Part shown: piece by piece, positions 51,549 through 59,937 of the stretch
Numbering within the stretch: position 1 is the first letter of the stretch
How the letters are laid out: each line of letters opens with the position of its first letter
Source of the DNA: Spartobacteria bacterium UBA5019
GTDB lineage: Bacteria; Verrucomicrobiota; Verrucomicrobiia; Chthoniobacterales; Terrimicrobiaceae
Assembly: GCA_002396485.1 (NCBI GenBank)
Contig: DGXZ01000021.1
Span: forward strand, 10,970 to 74,969
Direction: 5' to 3'
DNA: 64,000 nt
The notes under the pieces: model-generated
Told to the model about the DNA's origin: nothing
The model's database searches: none
What the model saw: the letters and a program-made list of their open reading frames with translations, nothing else
Made by a program: the position numbers and the translations under genes

Positions 51549-52583
51549 ATGAAATATCGTCAATTCTGCGGCTCGGACCTCCAGGTCAGCGAGGTGGGTT
51601 TTGGTCTCTGGACGCTCTCGACCGGATGGTGGGGCGACTACTCGGACGAGCAAGCCGTTCGCCTCATGCACTCGGCACGGGACAAAGGCGTCACCCTCTT
51701 CGATGCCGCCGACACCTACGGGAACGGCCGCAGCGAGGATCTCATCGCAAAAGCCTTCGCAGGCCGACTCGACGAGATCGTTATAGCCACCAAGATCGGC
51801 TACGATTTCGTAAACCATGGCGATGGACGCCGCGGACAGCGCGAGATCCCCCAGGACTTCTCGCCCGCCAACCTGCGGACTGCCACAGAGGCCGCACTCA
51901 AGCGCCTCGGCGCCGAGCGCATCGACATCATGCAACTCCACAATATCCGCATGGAGCAGGTCGACGACGATGCGATCTGGGCGACGATGGAAGACCTCCG
52001 TGCCGAAGGAAAAATCGGTTTCTACGGCGTGGCCCTCGGGCCGGCCATTGGCTGGATGGCTGAAGGCGTGCTGGCCATTCGCCGCCGCAAGCCGGCCGTC
52101 GTGCAGCATATTTACAATCTCCTTGAGCAAGAGCCAGGCCGCACGATCCAGAATGCCGCTGAGGCCGCAGGGACCAATACGATGTTCCTCATCCGCGTCC
52201 CACACTCTTCCGGAATGCTCGAGGGCAAATACACAGAGGACACGGTTTTCGCCGAGAACGACCACCGTCGCCACCGTCCGCGCACTTGGCTCATCAATGG
52301 CGTGAGAAAGGTCGAGCAACTCCGCTTCCTCGAGCACGACGGACGCACGCTCGGCCAAGCCGCCATCCAATGGCTCCTCCGCGACCAGCGCACTGCCTGC
52401 GTGCTGCCGAATATCTACGACGAGGAGCAGATCGCTGAATTCTCTTCGGCCCCAGACCAGGTCCCGCTGAGCGACGAAGAGGTCAACCGCATCCAAAAAC
52501 TCGTTGATGCCAACTTCGGCCTCGAACCCGAAGAGGCGAAATTCAAAGGCACCATGGTGCTGCCTGAAGAAGCGACAGCATGA
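51549..52583 (+). CDS. Aldo/keto reductase
   Basis: This 344-residue (alpha/beta)8 barrel NADPH oxidoreductase has the complete catalytic tetrad D52, Y57 (FDAADTYGNG), K82 (IATKIG) and H131 (MQLHN). The C-terminal QAAIQWLLRDQRTACVLPN contributes to cofactor binding. ATG 51549 (MKYRQFCGSDLQVSEVGFG) fits the family; the long upstream extension is in the ndk region and is discarded. The substrate is unknown. The next gene starts with a 4 bp ATGA overlap, so the two are cotranscribed. Confidence 0.9.
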   Translation: MKYRQFCGSDLQVSEVGFGLWTLSTGWWGDYSDEQAVRLMHSARDKGVTLFDAADTYGNGRSEDLIAKAFAGRLDEIVIATKIGYDFVNHGDGRRGQREIPQDFSPANLRTATEAALKRLGAERIDIMQLHNIRMEQVDDDAIWATMEDLRAEGKIGFYGVALGPAIGWMAEGVLAIRRRKPAVVQHIYNLLEQEPGRTIQNAAEAAGTNTMFLIRVPHSSGMLEGKYTEDTVFAENDHRRHRPRTWLINGVRKVEQLRFLEHDGRTLGQAAIQWLLRDQRTACVLPNIYDEEQIAEFSSAPDQVPLSDEEVNRIQKLVDANFGLEPEEAKFKGTMVLPEEATA

Positions 52584-53317
52584 AAAAACGCTCGCGGGTC
52601 AGACGCTTGGCAAGGTTTGTCTTGAGTGGTGGACGCCGCCGCGTTGGTCCCGCTGGGCCTTTGCAAAATCCCCCACGCTATGTTCTGTTCGACTTCGACG
52701 GCACTCTAGCTGACACCTTTTCAGCGGGAATCGAGATTCTCAACATTTTAGCCGTCGAGTTTCGCTTCCGAGCACTCCCCCCCGAGGAGGTATCCCTCGC
52801 CCGAGACCTCTCCACCCGCGGGCTCATGAAACATCTGGGCATTCCCCGCATGAAGCTGCCGCATATATCGAAGCGTGGCACCGAGGAGATCGGCAAACGC
52901 ATCGACTCGATCGTTCCCCTCCCGGAGATGCCTGAACTCGTTCGAAAACTCAGCACCATGGGATTTCGGCTCGGCATTCTCACCTCGAACTCCGAGGCCA
53001 ATGTGAACGCATTTTTAAAAAAGCACGATCTTGAGATTTTCGATTTCGTCAAAAGCTCCTCCAAGCTTCTCGGTAAAGCCAGTGTCTTGCGCCGTCTCAT
53101 GCGCGAACTCCACCTCAAACCCAAGGAGATTTTCTTCGTCGGCGACGAACTCCGCGACATCGAAGCCGCCCAAGAAACTGGCGTGCACATCGCCGCCGTC
53201 ACGTGGGGCTACAACAGCACCCCGGCACTATCCGAAGCCGCTCCTGATTACCTCTTCGCAAAACCATCCGAGATCTCCACCCTACTTGAAACCATGTCCC
53301 CTAAGGCCGAGGGTTGA
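52580..53317 (+). CDS. HAD-family hydrolase (phosphoglycolate phosphatase-like)
   Basis: The 245-residue haloacid dehalogenase superfamily phosphatase has the nucleophile D38 and acid D40 in LFDFDGTLADT, motif II in ILTSNSE, a later Lys (SSSKLLGKAS) and motif IV GDELRDIEAA. A cap domain sits between. The first 30 residues are a basic, low-complexity extension that may be a mis-set start, but no other ATG is close. It is coupled to the aldo/keto reductase and the next gene. The substrate (for example phosphoglycolate) is not established. Confidence 0.85.
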   Translation: MKKRSRVRRLARFVLSGGRRRVGPAGPLQNPPRYVLFDFDGTLADTFSAGIEILNILAVEFRFRALPPEEVSLARDLSTRGLMKHLGIPRMKLPHISKRGTEEIGKRIDSIVPLPEMPELVRKLSTMGFRLGILTSNSEANVNAFLKKHDLEIFDFVKSSSKLLGKASVLRRLMRELHLKPKEIFFVGDELRDIEAAQETGVHIAAVTWGYNSTPALSEAAPDYLFAKPSEISTLLETMSPKAEG

Positions 53318-53322
53318 GACAA

Positions 53323-53757
53323 ATGATGGTATATACGGGAGGCCTCACGGCAGCATTCACGCTCGGTTTCTTCTACTTTGTCGGAGCCGTCCCTGGCGGC
53401 GTTGCAGCAGGTCTTCCAATATGGCTTGCCGCTTTTACTGCATGGCTCGGCTACACAGCCGGAGCCGCTGTGATGCTACTCCTCGGGACACCAGCCCGAA
53501 GCTGGGTCGCAAGAAAACTCCACATCCCCCTGGAGCGCGATCCGGACAAGTGGATTTGGAAAGCCTGGTCCCACTTTGGCCTCATCGGACTCGGCCTGCT
53601 CGCACCGCTGACCATCGGTCCCCAGACCGGATGTATCCTCGCCCTCGCCGTGGGTGAGCGTCCGCTGAAAACATTTCTTAGTCTCTCTCTGGGAGTCACC
53701 CCCTACTGCCTCGGCTTTGCACTTGCCATCGCATGGGGGACCTCACTGGTGAAGTGA
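53323..53757 (+). CDS. Small membrane protein (small multidrug export-like)
   Basis: This protein of about 144 residues has four membrane helices: LTAAFTLGFFYFVGAV, IWLAAFTAWLGYTAGAAVMLLLG, HFGLIGLGLLAPLTIG and LSLGVTPYCLGFALAIAWG. Gly- and Pro-containing helices and a size near 145 residues resemble the Sm_multidrug_ex / DedA-like small transporters. A TTG at 53314 overlapping the previous stop is an alternative start; ATG 53323 has GAGGG upstream. Function is unverified. Confidence 0.6.
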   Translation: MMVYTGGLTAAFTLGFFYFVGAVPGGVAAGLPIWLAAFTAWLGYTAGAAVMLLLGTPARSWVARKLHIPLERDPDKWIWKAWSHFGLIGLGLLAPLTIGPQTGCILALAVGERPLKTFLSLSLGVTPYCLGFALAIAWGTSLVK

Positions 53758-53784
53758 AACTCCAACTTTTTTCAGATTTTCCCC

Positions 53785-53813
53785 TTGTCAAAAGAACTCG
53801 CCCACGGTTTAAT
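53785..53813 (+). promoter_or_regulatory. Promoter of tRNA-Asn
   Basis: TTGTCA (53785-53790), 17 bp, TTTAAT (53808-53813): each hexamer matches 5 of 6 consensus bases. It ends 16 bp before the mature tRNA, matching expected spacing. Confidence 0.65.
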
Positions 53814-53829
53814 TTGCCTCCCTTTTCGA

Positions 53830-53904
53830 TCCTGAGTAGCTCAGTGGTAGAGCGGTCGGCTGTTAACCGATTGGTCGTAGGTTCGAGTCCTACCTCAGGA
53901 GCCA
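53830..53904 (+). tRNA. tRNA-Asn (anticodon GTT)
   Basis: Cloverleaf: acceptor TCCTGAG/CTCAGGA, D arm GCTC/GAGC, anticodon loop CTGTTAA with GTT, T arm with GTTCGAGTC, discriminator G and encoded CCA. A T-rich stretch follows directly. Confidence 0.97.
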
Positions 53905-54157
53905 CTTTTTTTGATTAGCTGTTCCCCCAGAGAAACCCGATGAAACCTAGCTCTGCGGGCGTTTTGAGTTTTTTAGGAAAGCGGCAACAAGCGCTCGTTT
54001 TGAGGACACAAATTTGTCACATTTCTGACTAGGGAATACCAGAAACGACGCATTTTCGAATAAGCATCTTTTTTTGGAGGCCGGGGACTTCCCTATTTCC
54101 TCGGACCTGCGCAGGCACCAAGACACTCAGCACTCTCATCCAGCATAAAAAGTACAC
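53905..54157. other. Non-coding gap between tRNA-Asn and tRNA-Ser
   Basis: About 250 bases between the two convergent tRNA genes. I see no open frame with a family signature and no clear stem-loop apart from short T runs after each tRNA that may end transcription. Confidence 0.6.
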
Positions 54158-54245
54158 TGGCGGATGGGGGGGGATTCGAACCCCCGATACCTTTCGGTAT
54201 ACACGCTTTCCAGGCGTGCGCAATCGACCACTCTGCCACCCATCC
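54158..54245 (-). tRNA. tRNA-Ser (anticodon GGA)
   Basis: Read on the minus strand, the acceptor GGATGGG/CCCATCC, D arm, anticodon arm ACGCC/… with loop TGGAAAG and GGA anticodon, a long variable arm (TATACCGAAAGGTAT) and a T arm with GTTCGAATC are present. CCA is encoded. The long variable arm marks a class II tRNA-Ser. Confidence 0.96.
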
Positions 54246-54260
54246 ATAAGCGGGAGAGTG

Positions 54261-54289
54261 TTGATAACGGAGAATGGAGAGATTGACAA
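54261..54289 (-). promoter_or_regulatory. Probable promoter of tRNA-Ser
   Basis: On the minus strand TTGTCA (54289-54284), 17 bp, TATCAA (54266-54261). The -35 equals that of tRNA-Asn. The distance to the tRNA start at 54245 is 16 bp. Confidence 0.55.
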
Positions 54290-54403
54290 TCGTCGCGTTC
54301 ACTTTTTTCGCGATTGATGACGAGGAAAGGTAAAGTAGAGTCGGGGCGAAAATCACTCACAGGCCGCTCCGAGCGTGCCCTACCCGACTTGTGAGGCTCC
54401 ACA

Positions 54404-54976
54404 TCACAGCCGGGCGCCTTTTATTACTGCGGCATTGAGCATCACCAGATAATCCGTGCGAGAAACTTCCCGGGCGCCGAACTTTTCCAAGTGCGGGGTT
54501 ACCCACTGAGTATCGAGGAGCAGGAATCCGCCCTCGCGCATCATTTGGACAAGGCAGCAAATGGCAACCTTGGACGCACCCGGCACGCGGTGGAACATGG
54601 ACTCGCCGAAAAAAGCGCCGCCGATCTGGACCCCATAAAGCCCGCCGGCCAGTTTTCCATCACGCCAAATCTCAACCGAGTGCGCGTGTCCAAAATTGTG
54701 AAGGGCAGTGTAGCTTTGAAAAATCCCCTCGTCGATCCAAGTGGCCTCGCGTTCAGCACAACCAAGCATGACTTGGTCAAAAGCGGTATCCAGCCGCAGT
54801 TCCCAAGCCGGGTCCTTGAGCGTCTTGCGGGTGCCGTGGGGAATCCGAAACTCATCCAGAGGAATAATGCCTCTCGGATCCGGCGAGAACAAACGCGTCT
54901 CACCATCCACCGCCATCGGGAAAATTCCCTTGCGATAGAAGTCCAGCAAAAGCTCGGGAGGAATCATGTTTGCCAT
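54404..54976 (-). CDS. aat: Leucyl/phenylalanyl-tRNA-protein transferase
   Basis: The 190-residue Aat transfers Leu or Phe from tRNA onto N-terminal Arg or Lys of proteins, marking them for ClpS/ClpAP (N-degron pathway). Signatures are SYTALHNFGHAHSVE, GGLYGVQIGGAFFGESMF, and DTQWVTPHLEKFGAREVSR, in order. The N-terminus (YRKGIFPMAV) is also conserved. It is divergent from the small lipoprotein gene with a 31 bp gap. Confidence 0.93.
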   Translation of the reverse strand: MANMIPPELLLDFYRKGIFPMAVDGETRLFSPDPRGIIPLDEFRIPHGTRKTLKDPAWELRLDTAFDQVMLGCAEREATWIDEGIFQSYTALHNFGHAHSVEIWRDGKLAGGLYGVQIGGAFFGESMFHRVPGASKVAICCLVQMMREGGFLLLDTQWVTPHLEKFGAREVSRTDYLVMLNAAVIKGARL

Positions 54977-55007
54977 GGTTGGGAGGAATGAATAACGTGA
55001 TCCTCGA

Positions 55008-55184
55008 ATGAAAGGCGTGTTCTATATTTTGTCATTACAAATTTTGCTTCTACTTGGTGGTTGCGCGGTTTCCGAGCAGTCTGCCGAAGATGTGGGCGAG
55101 CAGTTTCAAGAGGGAATCAAGGGGCGTGGAAAGATCGTTCCGAACCACACCATGTCCGACGACTTCGGTCCAGATTACAGATAA
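55008..55184 (+). CDS. Small putative lipoprotein
   Basis: A 58-residue open frame that is too short for common length cut-offs. It begins MKGVFYILSLQILLLLGGC, a classic lipoprotein signal with lipobox L-G-G-C at about residues 16-19. It continues with a short polar mature part (AVSEQSAEDVGEQFQEGIKG … DDFGPDYR). Mature length would be about 40 residues. It sits between divergent aat and guaA, ending 9 bp before the guaA start, so it may be translated from the guaA transcript. Entericidin-like small lipoproteins share this size, but no homology is claimed. Confidence 0.62.
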   Translation: MKGVFYILSLQILLLLGGCAVSEQSAEDVGEQFQEGIKGRGKIVPNHTMSDDFGPDYR

Positions 55185-55193
55185 ACTCCAGCC

Positions 55194-56762
55194 ATGCCGC
55201 AACAACCCGCCGGGGATAAAATCCTCATCCTGGATTTCGGTTCACAATACACCCAAGTCATCGCCCGCCGCGTGCGGGAGTGCCAAGTGTACTCCGAGAT
55301 TGTTCCTTATCACACCAAAGCTTCTGCCATTGCGAAGCTGAAGCCATCGGGTATCATCCTCTCGGGAGGTCCGGCCAGCGTTTACGCGCCCAAGGCTCCT
55401 CAAGTGGATCGCAAAATCTACGATCTCGGTGTGCCAGTTCTAGGCATCTGCTACGGCATGCAGCTCATCGCCCATGGCTTGGGTGGCAAGGTCGAGCGCT
55501 CGACCGAGCGCGAATACGGCCCGGGCAAGCTCAAAGGCGACGCCAAGTGCGCCCTCTTCCACAAGCTTCCTGCAACGCTGGATGTCTGGAATAGCCACGG
55601 TGACAAAATCACCAAGCTTCCAACAGGCTTCCGTCCACTTGGCAAAACGGAAAACTCTCCGCACGCCGTCATCGGCGACACCAAGCGCAATATCTACGGC
55701 CTGCAATTCCATCCCGAAGTCGTGCACACACCGCGCGGCGGAGAGATTCTCGCAAACTTTGTCCACCGCGTCTGCGGCTGCAAATCCAACTGGACAATGG
55801 AGTCCTTCATCGATCGCACCTGCCGGGAAATCCAGGAGCAGGTGGGCGATGGACGCGTCATCCTCGGCCTGAGCGGTGGAGTGGACTCCTCGGTAGCCGC
55901 AGCACTCCTGCACAAAGCCATCGGTGACCGCCTGACATGCATCTTCGTGGATAACGGACTTCTCCGCGCCAACGAACGCGCCGCCGTGGAAAAACTCTTC
56001 GCCGGAGAGTTCCGCATCCGCATGAAAACGGTTGATGCCTCCAAACAATTTCTTACAAAACTCAAAGGCGTCACCGACCCCGAGAAGAAACGCAAAATCA
56101 TCGGCAACGAATTCATCAAAGTCTTCGAAGCGTCCGCCAAAGACCTCAAGAAGACAGATCCCGGCCACTACCGCTTTCTGGCCCAAGGCACACTCTACCC
56201 CGATGTGATTGAAAGTGTTTCCATTTCGGGAAATCCCGCAGCGCTCATCAAGAGCCACCACAACGTGGGAGGCCTCCCCGAGCGCATGAAATTCGAGCTT
56301 GTTGAGCCCCTGCGCCAACTCTTCAAAGACGAAGTCCGCCGTGTCGGCGAAGAACTCGGACTCTCCAAGGAAATCGTCCACCGCCAGCCATTCCCTGGCC
56401 CTGGACTCGCCGTCCGCATCATCGGAGCCATCACCCCCGAGCGCTTGCGTATCGTACGCGAGGCCGATGCCATCGTGATCGAGGAAATGAGAACCTCCGA
56501 GTGGTATTACAAAGTCTGGCAATCCTTCGCCGTTCTTCTGCCCGTCCGCTCCGTGGGTGTCATGGGCGACGAGCGAACCTACGACTACACCATCGCCCTT
56601 CGTATCGTAAACAGCCACGATGGTATGACAGCCGATTGGGTCCGCATGCCGCAGGAAATCCTCGCCCGCATCTCGGCCCGCGTCATCAACGAAGTCAAAG
56701 GCGTGAACCGCGTCTGCTACGACATCTCCAGCAAACCGCCCGCCACCATCGAGTGGGAATAA
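55194..56762 (+). CDS. guaA: GMP synthase (glutamine-hydrolysing)
   Basis: The 522-residue enzyme aminates XMP to GMP. The glutaminase domain has Cys86 in LGICYGMQL and the HPEV motif (FHPEVVHT). The ATP pyrophosphatase domain has SGGVDSSV near residue 227, and the C-terminal dimerisation domain (RQPFPGPGLAVRIIG, DISSKPPATIEWE) is complete. ATG 55194 follows the small lipoprotein gene. An inverted repeat lies about 46 bp after the stop. Confidence 0.98.
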   Translation: MPQQPAGDKILILDFGSQYTQVIARRVRECQVYSEIVPYHTKASAIAKLKPSGIILSGGPASVYAPKAPQVDRKIYDLGVPVLGICYGMQLIAHGLGGKVERSTEREYGPGKLKGDAKCALFHKLPATLDVWNSHGDKITKLPTGFRPLGKTENSPHAVIGDTKRNIYGLQFHPEVVHTPRGGEILANFVHRVCGCKSNWTMESFIDRTCREIQEQVGDGRVILGLSGGVDSSVAAALLHKAIGDRLTCIFVDNGLLRANERAAVEKLFAGEFRIRMKTVDASKQFLTKLKGVTDPEKKRKIIGNEFIKVFEASAKDLKKTDPGHYRFLAQGTLYPDVIESVSISGNPAALIKSHHNVGGLPERMKFELVEPLRQLFKDEVRRVGEELGLSKEIVHRQPFPGPGLAVRIIGAITPERLRIVREADAIVIEEMRTSEWYYKVWQSFAVLLPVRSVGVMGDERTYDYTIALRIVNSHDGMTADWVRMPQEILARISARVINEVKGVNRVCYDISSKPPATIEWE

Positions 56763-56807
56763 AGCGAAGCTCGTCAACGACTCAGGATCAGGTCAAAAAA
56801 AGTCATG

Positions 56808-56832
56808 CACGGGTCAGATTCCGACCCGTGCG
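56808..56832. repeat. Perfect hairpin after guaA
   Basis: GCACGGGTC and GACCCGTGC form a perfect 9 bp stem with a 7-base loop. No T run follows on the plus strand; on the minus strand seven T residues would follow. It may stabilise the guaA 3' end or terminate minus-strand transcription, for which no gene is present. Confidence 0.45.
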
Positions 56833-57000
56833 CAACAGCTCCACAGTCACGACAACTTTTCGTTTTTCGGTTGTTTTTTCGTGGGCGATCGTAATGAATC
56901 GGTCATCCATGGCATTGAATATTTCGACTGCAGGAAAATTTTTAGGCATCGACCAGAAGCACGTTGTCTTTTCAGGCTTGGGCGGATTGTATCTCGCTGC

Positions 57001-58620
57001 ATGTCGCGTGTGTTACCTTGGATTTTAGCATTATTGAGCGGGCTTCTTCTGGGGTTATGCTACCCCCCGTATGGACTCGGCGATCTTTGCTGGGTGGCGC
57101 TAACACCGCTTGTCTGTGCTATGTGGTTTTGCCCACCGGCAAATCATCGCGACTGGCTCAGAACGGCGGGCCTCGGCTACGCAAGCGGCTTAGTGTTTTT
57201 TGCGATGACCGCACATTGGCTCACGACGCTTACATGGCCTGGCTATGTGCTGCTGGTTTTGTATTTCGCGTTTTTTTTTACCGCATGGACTCTTTTTGCG
57301 AGAGCTTTGGTTTCGCCTTGTTTGAAAGAAGAATCCTGGCTCGGATCCTTGCATAACCTGCGCGTCTGCGCCCTCGGCGCTGCTGCATGGGTCGCCCTGG
57401 AATGGCTCAGGGGCGTCATTTTTCCAGCATTCGGATGGAACGGTCTCGGCATCGCGCTCCATGGCAACATCGCCCTCATTCAAATCGCAGACATCACCGG
57501 AGTCGGAGGGGTGTCATTTCTAGTTGCCATGACCAACCTCATGCTCGCCGCAACAGGTAAACGCCTGCTCCTCGAAATCAAGCGGGGCGCCCGGCGTGCC
57601 CACTACGATTTTGCCATCACGATAGCCCTTGTCGCCCTGACATGGAGCTATGGCGTCCGGCAACTTTTCAGCCCGGAGCCACCCAGCGAACCACTCAGCT
57701 TCGCCGCCGTTCAGCCGAATATCCCGCAAAATGTCCGCAACGATCCCAACTTCGAACTTCAGGTTCTCGAAACTCTAAAAAACCAAACTCTCCCGGCGAT
57801 CGCCATGGGCCCTGACCTCATCCTCTGGCCCGAGTCATCGACGCCAAGCCCACTTCTCGGGAACCAATTCACATGGGACCTTGTGAGAGGACTTGCCGAG
57901 CAATACACGGGAGACCTCCTCATGGGCACAACCCACTGGGGAAATGATGGCGACTACAACTCGATTGCCTTGCTGACCAAGCAGGGAAAGGAAGCCCAAC
58001 TTTATCACAAAATGCACCTTGTCCCCTTCGGCGAGTATGTTCCCCTGCGCCAGGAGTTCCCACTTCTCGCCAAGATCGTAGGCGATCTGGTGCCGGATGA
58101 CTTCGACGCCGGAAAGGAGTTCACGGTGTTGGAACTCCAAGCCAAGCCCGCGAAACTCGGCCCACTCGTCTGTTTTGAGGATACCGTTGCGGATCTCGCA
58201 AGGCAGTTTGCTCTACTCGGCGCCCAAAGCTTCGTGGTTGTCACAAATGATGGGTGGTTTCTCAAAAGTGCCGGGTCGATTCAGCACCTCAACAACGCCG
58301 TTTTCCGCTGTGTGGAAAACAAAATCCCGATGATCCGCGCAGCCAATACCGGCGTGACCTGTGCCATCGACCGCCTTGGTGTTGTTCGCGAAGTCCTCCG
58401 GGATGCTTCCGGAAGCACATTTTTGCAAGGCGTCCTCTTCAGCAAAATCAATATCCCCACATCATATCAACCGACTTTCTTCGCCCGCTACGGCGAGGTC
58501 TTTTCCATTTCCTGCCTCGCCGTAAGCCTTCTCGCTCTCGCCATTTCACTAAACCACATCAGAAAAAATAAAAAATCGTCTTGTTCGAACCCATCCGAAA
58601 CGAAAACCTCCGCGCCATGA
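57001..58620 (+). CDS. lnt: Apolipoprotein N-acyltransferase
   Basis: The 539-residue inner-membrane enzyme adds the third acyl chain to lipoproteins. About six to eight helices occupy residues 1-220. The periplasmic nitrilase-like domain holds the catalytic triad E278 (LILWPESS), K337 (YHKMHLVPFGEYVP) and C391 (GPLVCFED). A final helix lies near 505-525. ATG 57001 (MSRVLPWIL) is preferred; the frame extends 120 bp upstream into non-homologous sequence. Its stop overlaps the purS start (ATGA). Lnt indicates a diderm. Confidence 0.94.
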   Translation: MSRVLPWILALLSGLLLGLCYPPYGLGDLCWVALTPLVCAMWFCPPANHRDWLRTAGLGYASGLVFFAMTAHWLTTLTWPGYVLLVLYFAFFFTAWTLFARALVSPCLKEESWLGSLHNLRVCALGAAAWVALEWLRGVIFPAFGWNGLGIALHGNIALIQIADITGVGGVSFLVAMTNLMLAATGKRLLLEIKRGARRAHYDFAITIALVALTWSYGVRQLFSPEPPSEPLSFAAVQPNIPQNVRNDPNFELQVLETLKNQTLPAIAMGPDLILWPESSTPSPLLGNQFTWDLVRGLAEQYTGDLLMGTTHWGNDGDYNSIALLTKQGKEAQLYHKMHLVPFGEYVPLRQEFPLLAKIVGDLVPDDFDAGKEFTVLELQAKPAKLGPLVCFEDTVADLARQFALLGAQSFVVVTNDGWFLKSAGSIQHLNNAVFRCVENKIPMIRAANTGVTCAIDRLGVVREVLRDASGSTFLQGVLFSKINIPTSYQPTFFARYGEVFSISCLAVSLLALAISLNHIRKNKKSSCSNPSETKTSAP

Positions 58621-58844
58621 AAGTTCTCGTAACAGTCCTGCCGAAACCATCCGTCCTCGACCCTCAAGGCGCCGCCGCCGCTGAAGCCATCCGCCACCTC
58701 GGCCTCACAGGCGTGGGACGCGTCCGCATCGGCAAAGTCATCGAACTCGAACTCCCCGACTCGACGCCCGACTCCGAAATCCACCGCATCGCCAAAGACC
58801 TCCTCTCCAACCCCGTCATCGAGGACTACTCGATCAGCAAATAA
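58617..58844 (+). CDS. purS: Phosphoribosylformylglycinamidine synthase subunit PurS
   Basis: The 75-residue PurS joins PurQ and small PurL into FGAM synthase. Signatures are VTVLPKPSVLDPQG and the fold pattern with GRVRIGKVIELEL. It overlaps lnt by ATGA and purQ by TAATG. It is the first pur gene of the purSQL group. Confidence 0.9.
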   Translation: MKVLVTVLPKPSVLDPQGAAAAEAIRHLGLTGVGRVRIGKVIELELPDSTPDSEIHRIAKDLLSNPVIEDYSISK

Positions 58845-59527
58845 TGAAATTCGCCGTCATCCGCTTCCCTGGCTCAAACTGCGACCAGGACTGCGTTCTC
58901 GCTATCAATAACCTTCCCGGCGCCTCCGCCGACTTCGTCTGGCACAAGGACACCTCGCTCGCCGGCTTCGACGGCGTCGTCGTTCCCGGGGGGTTCTCCT
59001 ACGGTGACTACCTCCGCTGCGGAGCCATCGCCCGCTTCTCGCCGATCATGCAAACGGTGAAAAGTTTCGCCGCATCCGGTGGCACAGTCCTCGGCATCTG
59101 CAACGGCTTTCAAATCCTCTGCGAGAGCGGACTCCTACCCGGCGCCCTCGTTCGCAACAAAGGTCTCCACTTCGTCTGCAAACACCAAAGCATCCGCGTG
59201 GAATCGACGAATTCCCGATTCACCCGCGCCGCCACCAAAGGCCAGGTCCTCAATATCCCCATCGCCCACGGGGAAGGGTGCTACTTTGCCGATGACGCCA
59301 CCCTCGCCGCACTCAACGCGAACGACCAAATCCTCGTCCGCTACTGCGATGCCCAAGGCCAAATCAATGATGCCTCAAACCCCAACGGCTCCCGCGAAAA
59401 CATAGCCGGCATCTGCAACGAAACCCGAAATGTCTTCGGCCTCATGCCCCACCCCGAGCGCGCCTGCGACGCCGCCCTCGGCAGCACCGACGGATTAGTG
59501 ATCTTTCAAAGCCTTCTCAAAAATTGA
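58844..59527 (+). CDS. purQ: Phosphoribosylformylglycinamidine synthase glutaminase subunit PurQ
   Basis: The 227-residue class I glutamine amidotransferase supplies ammonia to PurL. The nucleophile Cys86 lies in LGICNGFQ, and the His/Glu pair is in LMPHPERACD. RFPGSNCDQDC is the PurQ N-terminal signature. The final codon is followed by TGA, which is part of a 30 bp repeat, so the present stop appears to come from the inserted sequence. purL is 450 bp downstream, with the GxxExxY gene between. Confidence 0.96.
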   Translation: MKFAVIRFPGSNCDQDCVLAINNLPGASADFVWHKDTSLAGFDGVVVPGGFSYGDYLRCGAIARFSPIMQTVKSFAASGGTVLGICNGFQILCESGLLPGALVRNKGLHFVCKHQSIRVESTNSRFTRAATKGQVLNIPIAHGEGCYFADDATLAALNANDQILVRYCDAQGQINDASNPNGSRENIAGICNETRNVFGLMPHPERACDAALGSTDGLVIFQSLLKN

Positions 59528-59553
59528 CCACAGAGGACACAGAGAGCACAGAG
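59524..59553 (+). repeat. 30 bp repeat, left flank of the GxxExxY gene
   Basis: Identical over 30 bases to the solitary copy at 50172-50201. It consists of TTG and three 9-mers ending CACAGAG. It supplies the purQ stop (TGA at 59525-59527) and the TTG start plus ten codons of the GxxExxY gene. Confidence 0.92.
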
Positions 59554-59928
59554 GGAGGAATTCATCGCGACTTAACCGAAGCGATTATTGGATGTGCTAT
59601 AACCGTGCACAGGGAACTTGGGCCGGGACTGCTCGAATCGGTTTATGAAAAGTGCCTAGCTTTTGAACTCGCCGATCGAGGTCTTTCCGTCACCACGCAA
59701 AAAGAAATCCCCGTCCGCTATAAAAACCTCACCTTCGACTGCAGCTTCCGCGCCGACTTGATCGTCGAGAATAAAGTTCTCCTTGAGCTCAAATCCATCG
59801 ACCAACTCAGCCCAATCCACACCTCCCAAGTCATCACCTACCTAAAACTCACCGGCCTCCAAACAGCCCTCCTCATCAACTTCAACGTCCCAACCCTAAA
59901 AACCGGCCTGAAGCGAATTTCACTCTAA
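59524..59928 (+). CDS. GxxExxY protein (PD-(D/E)XK nuclease-like)
   Basis: The 134-residue protein has the defining GxxExxY motif, G35-L-L-E38-S-V-Y41, after LTEAIIGCAITVHRELGPG. A nuclease-type core follows: D78 (FRADLIV), E88 and K90 (LLELKSI) and Q102 (SQVITYL), i.e. the PD-(D/E)XK plus QxxxY pattern. The family is widespread and of unproved function. The only plausible start is the TTG inside the 30 bp repeat, giving the N-terminus MTTEDTESTE. The gene interrupts the purQ-purL pair and is flanked by inverted repeat copies. It could be a mobile or selfish cassette; that is inference. Confidence 0.85.
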   Translation: MTTEDTESTEGGIHRDLTEAIIGCAITVHRELGPGLLESVYEKCLAFELADRGLSVTTQKEIPVRYKNLTFDCSFRADLIVENKVLLELKSIDQLSPIHTSQVITYLKLTGLQTALLINFNVPTLKTGLKRISL

Positions 59929-59937
59929 CCTCTTCCA

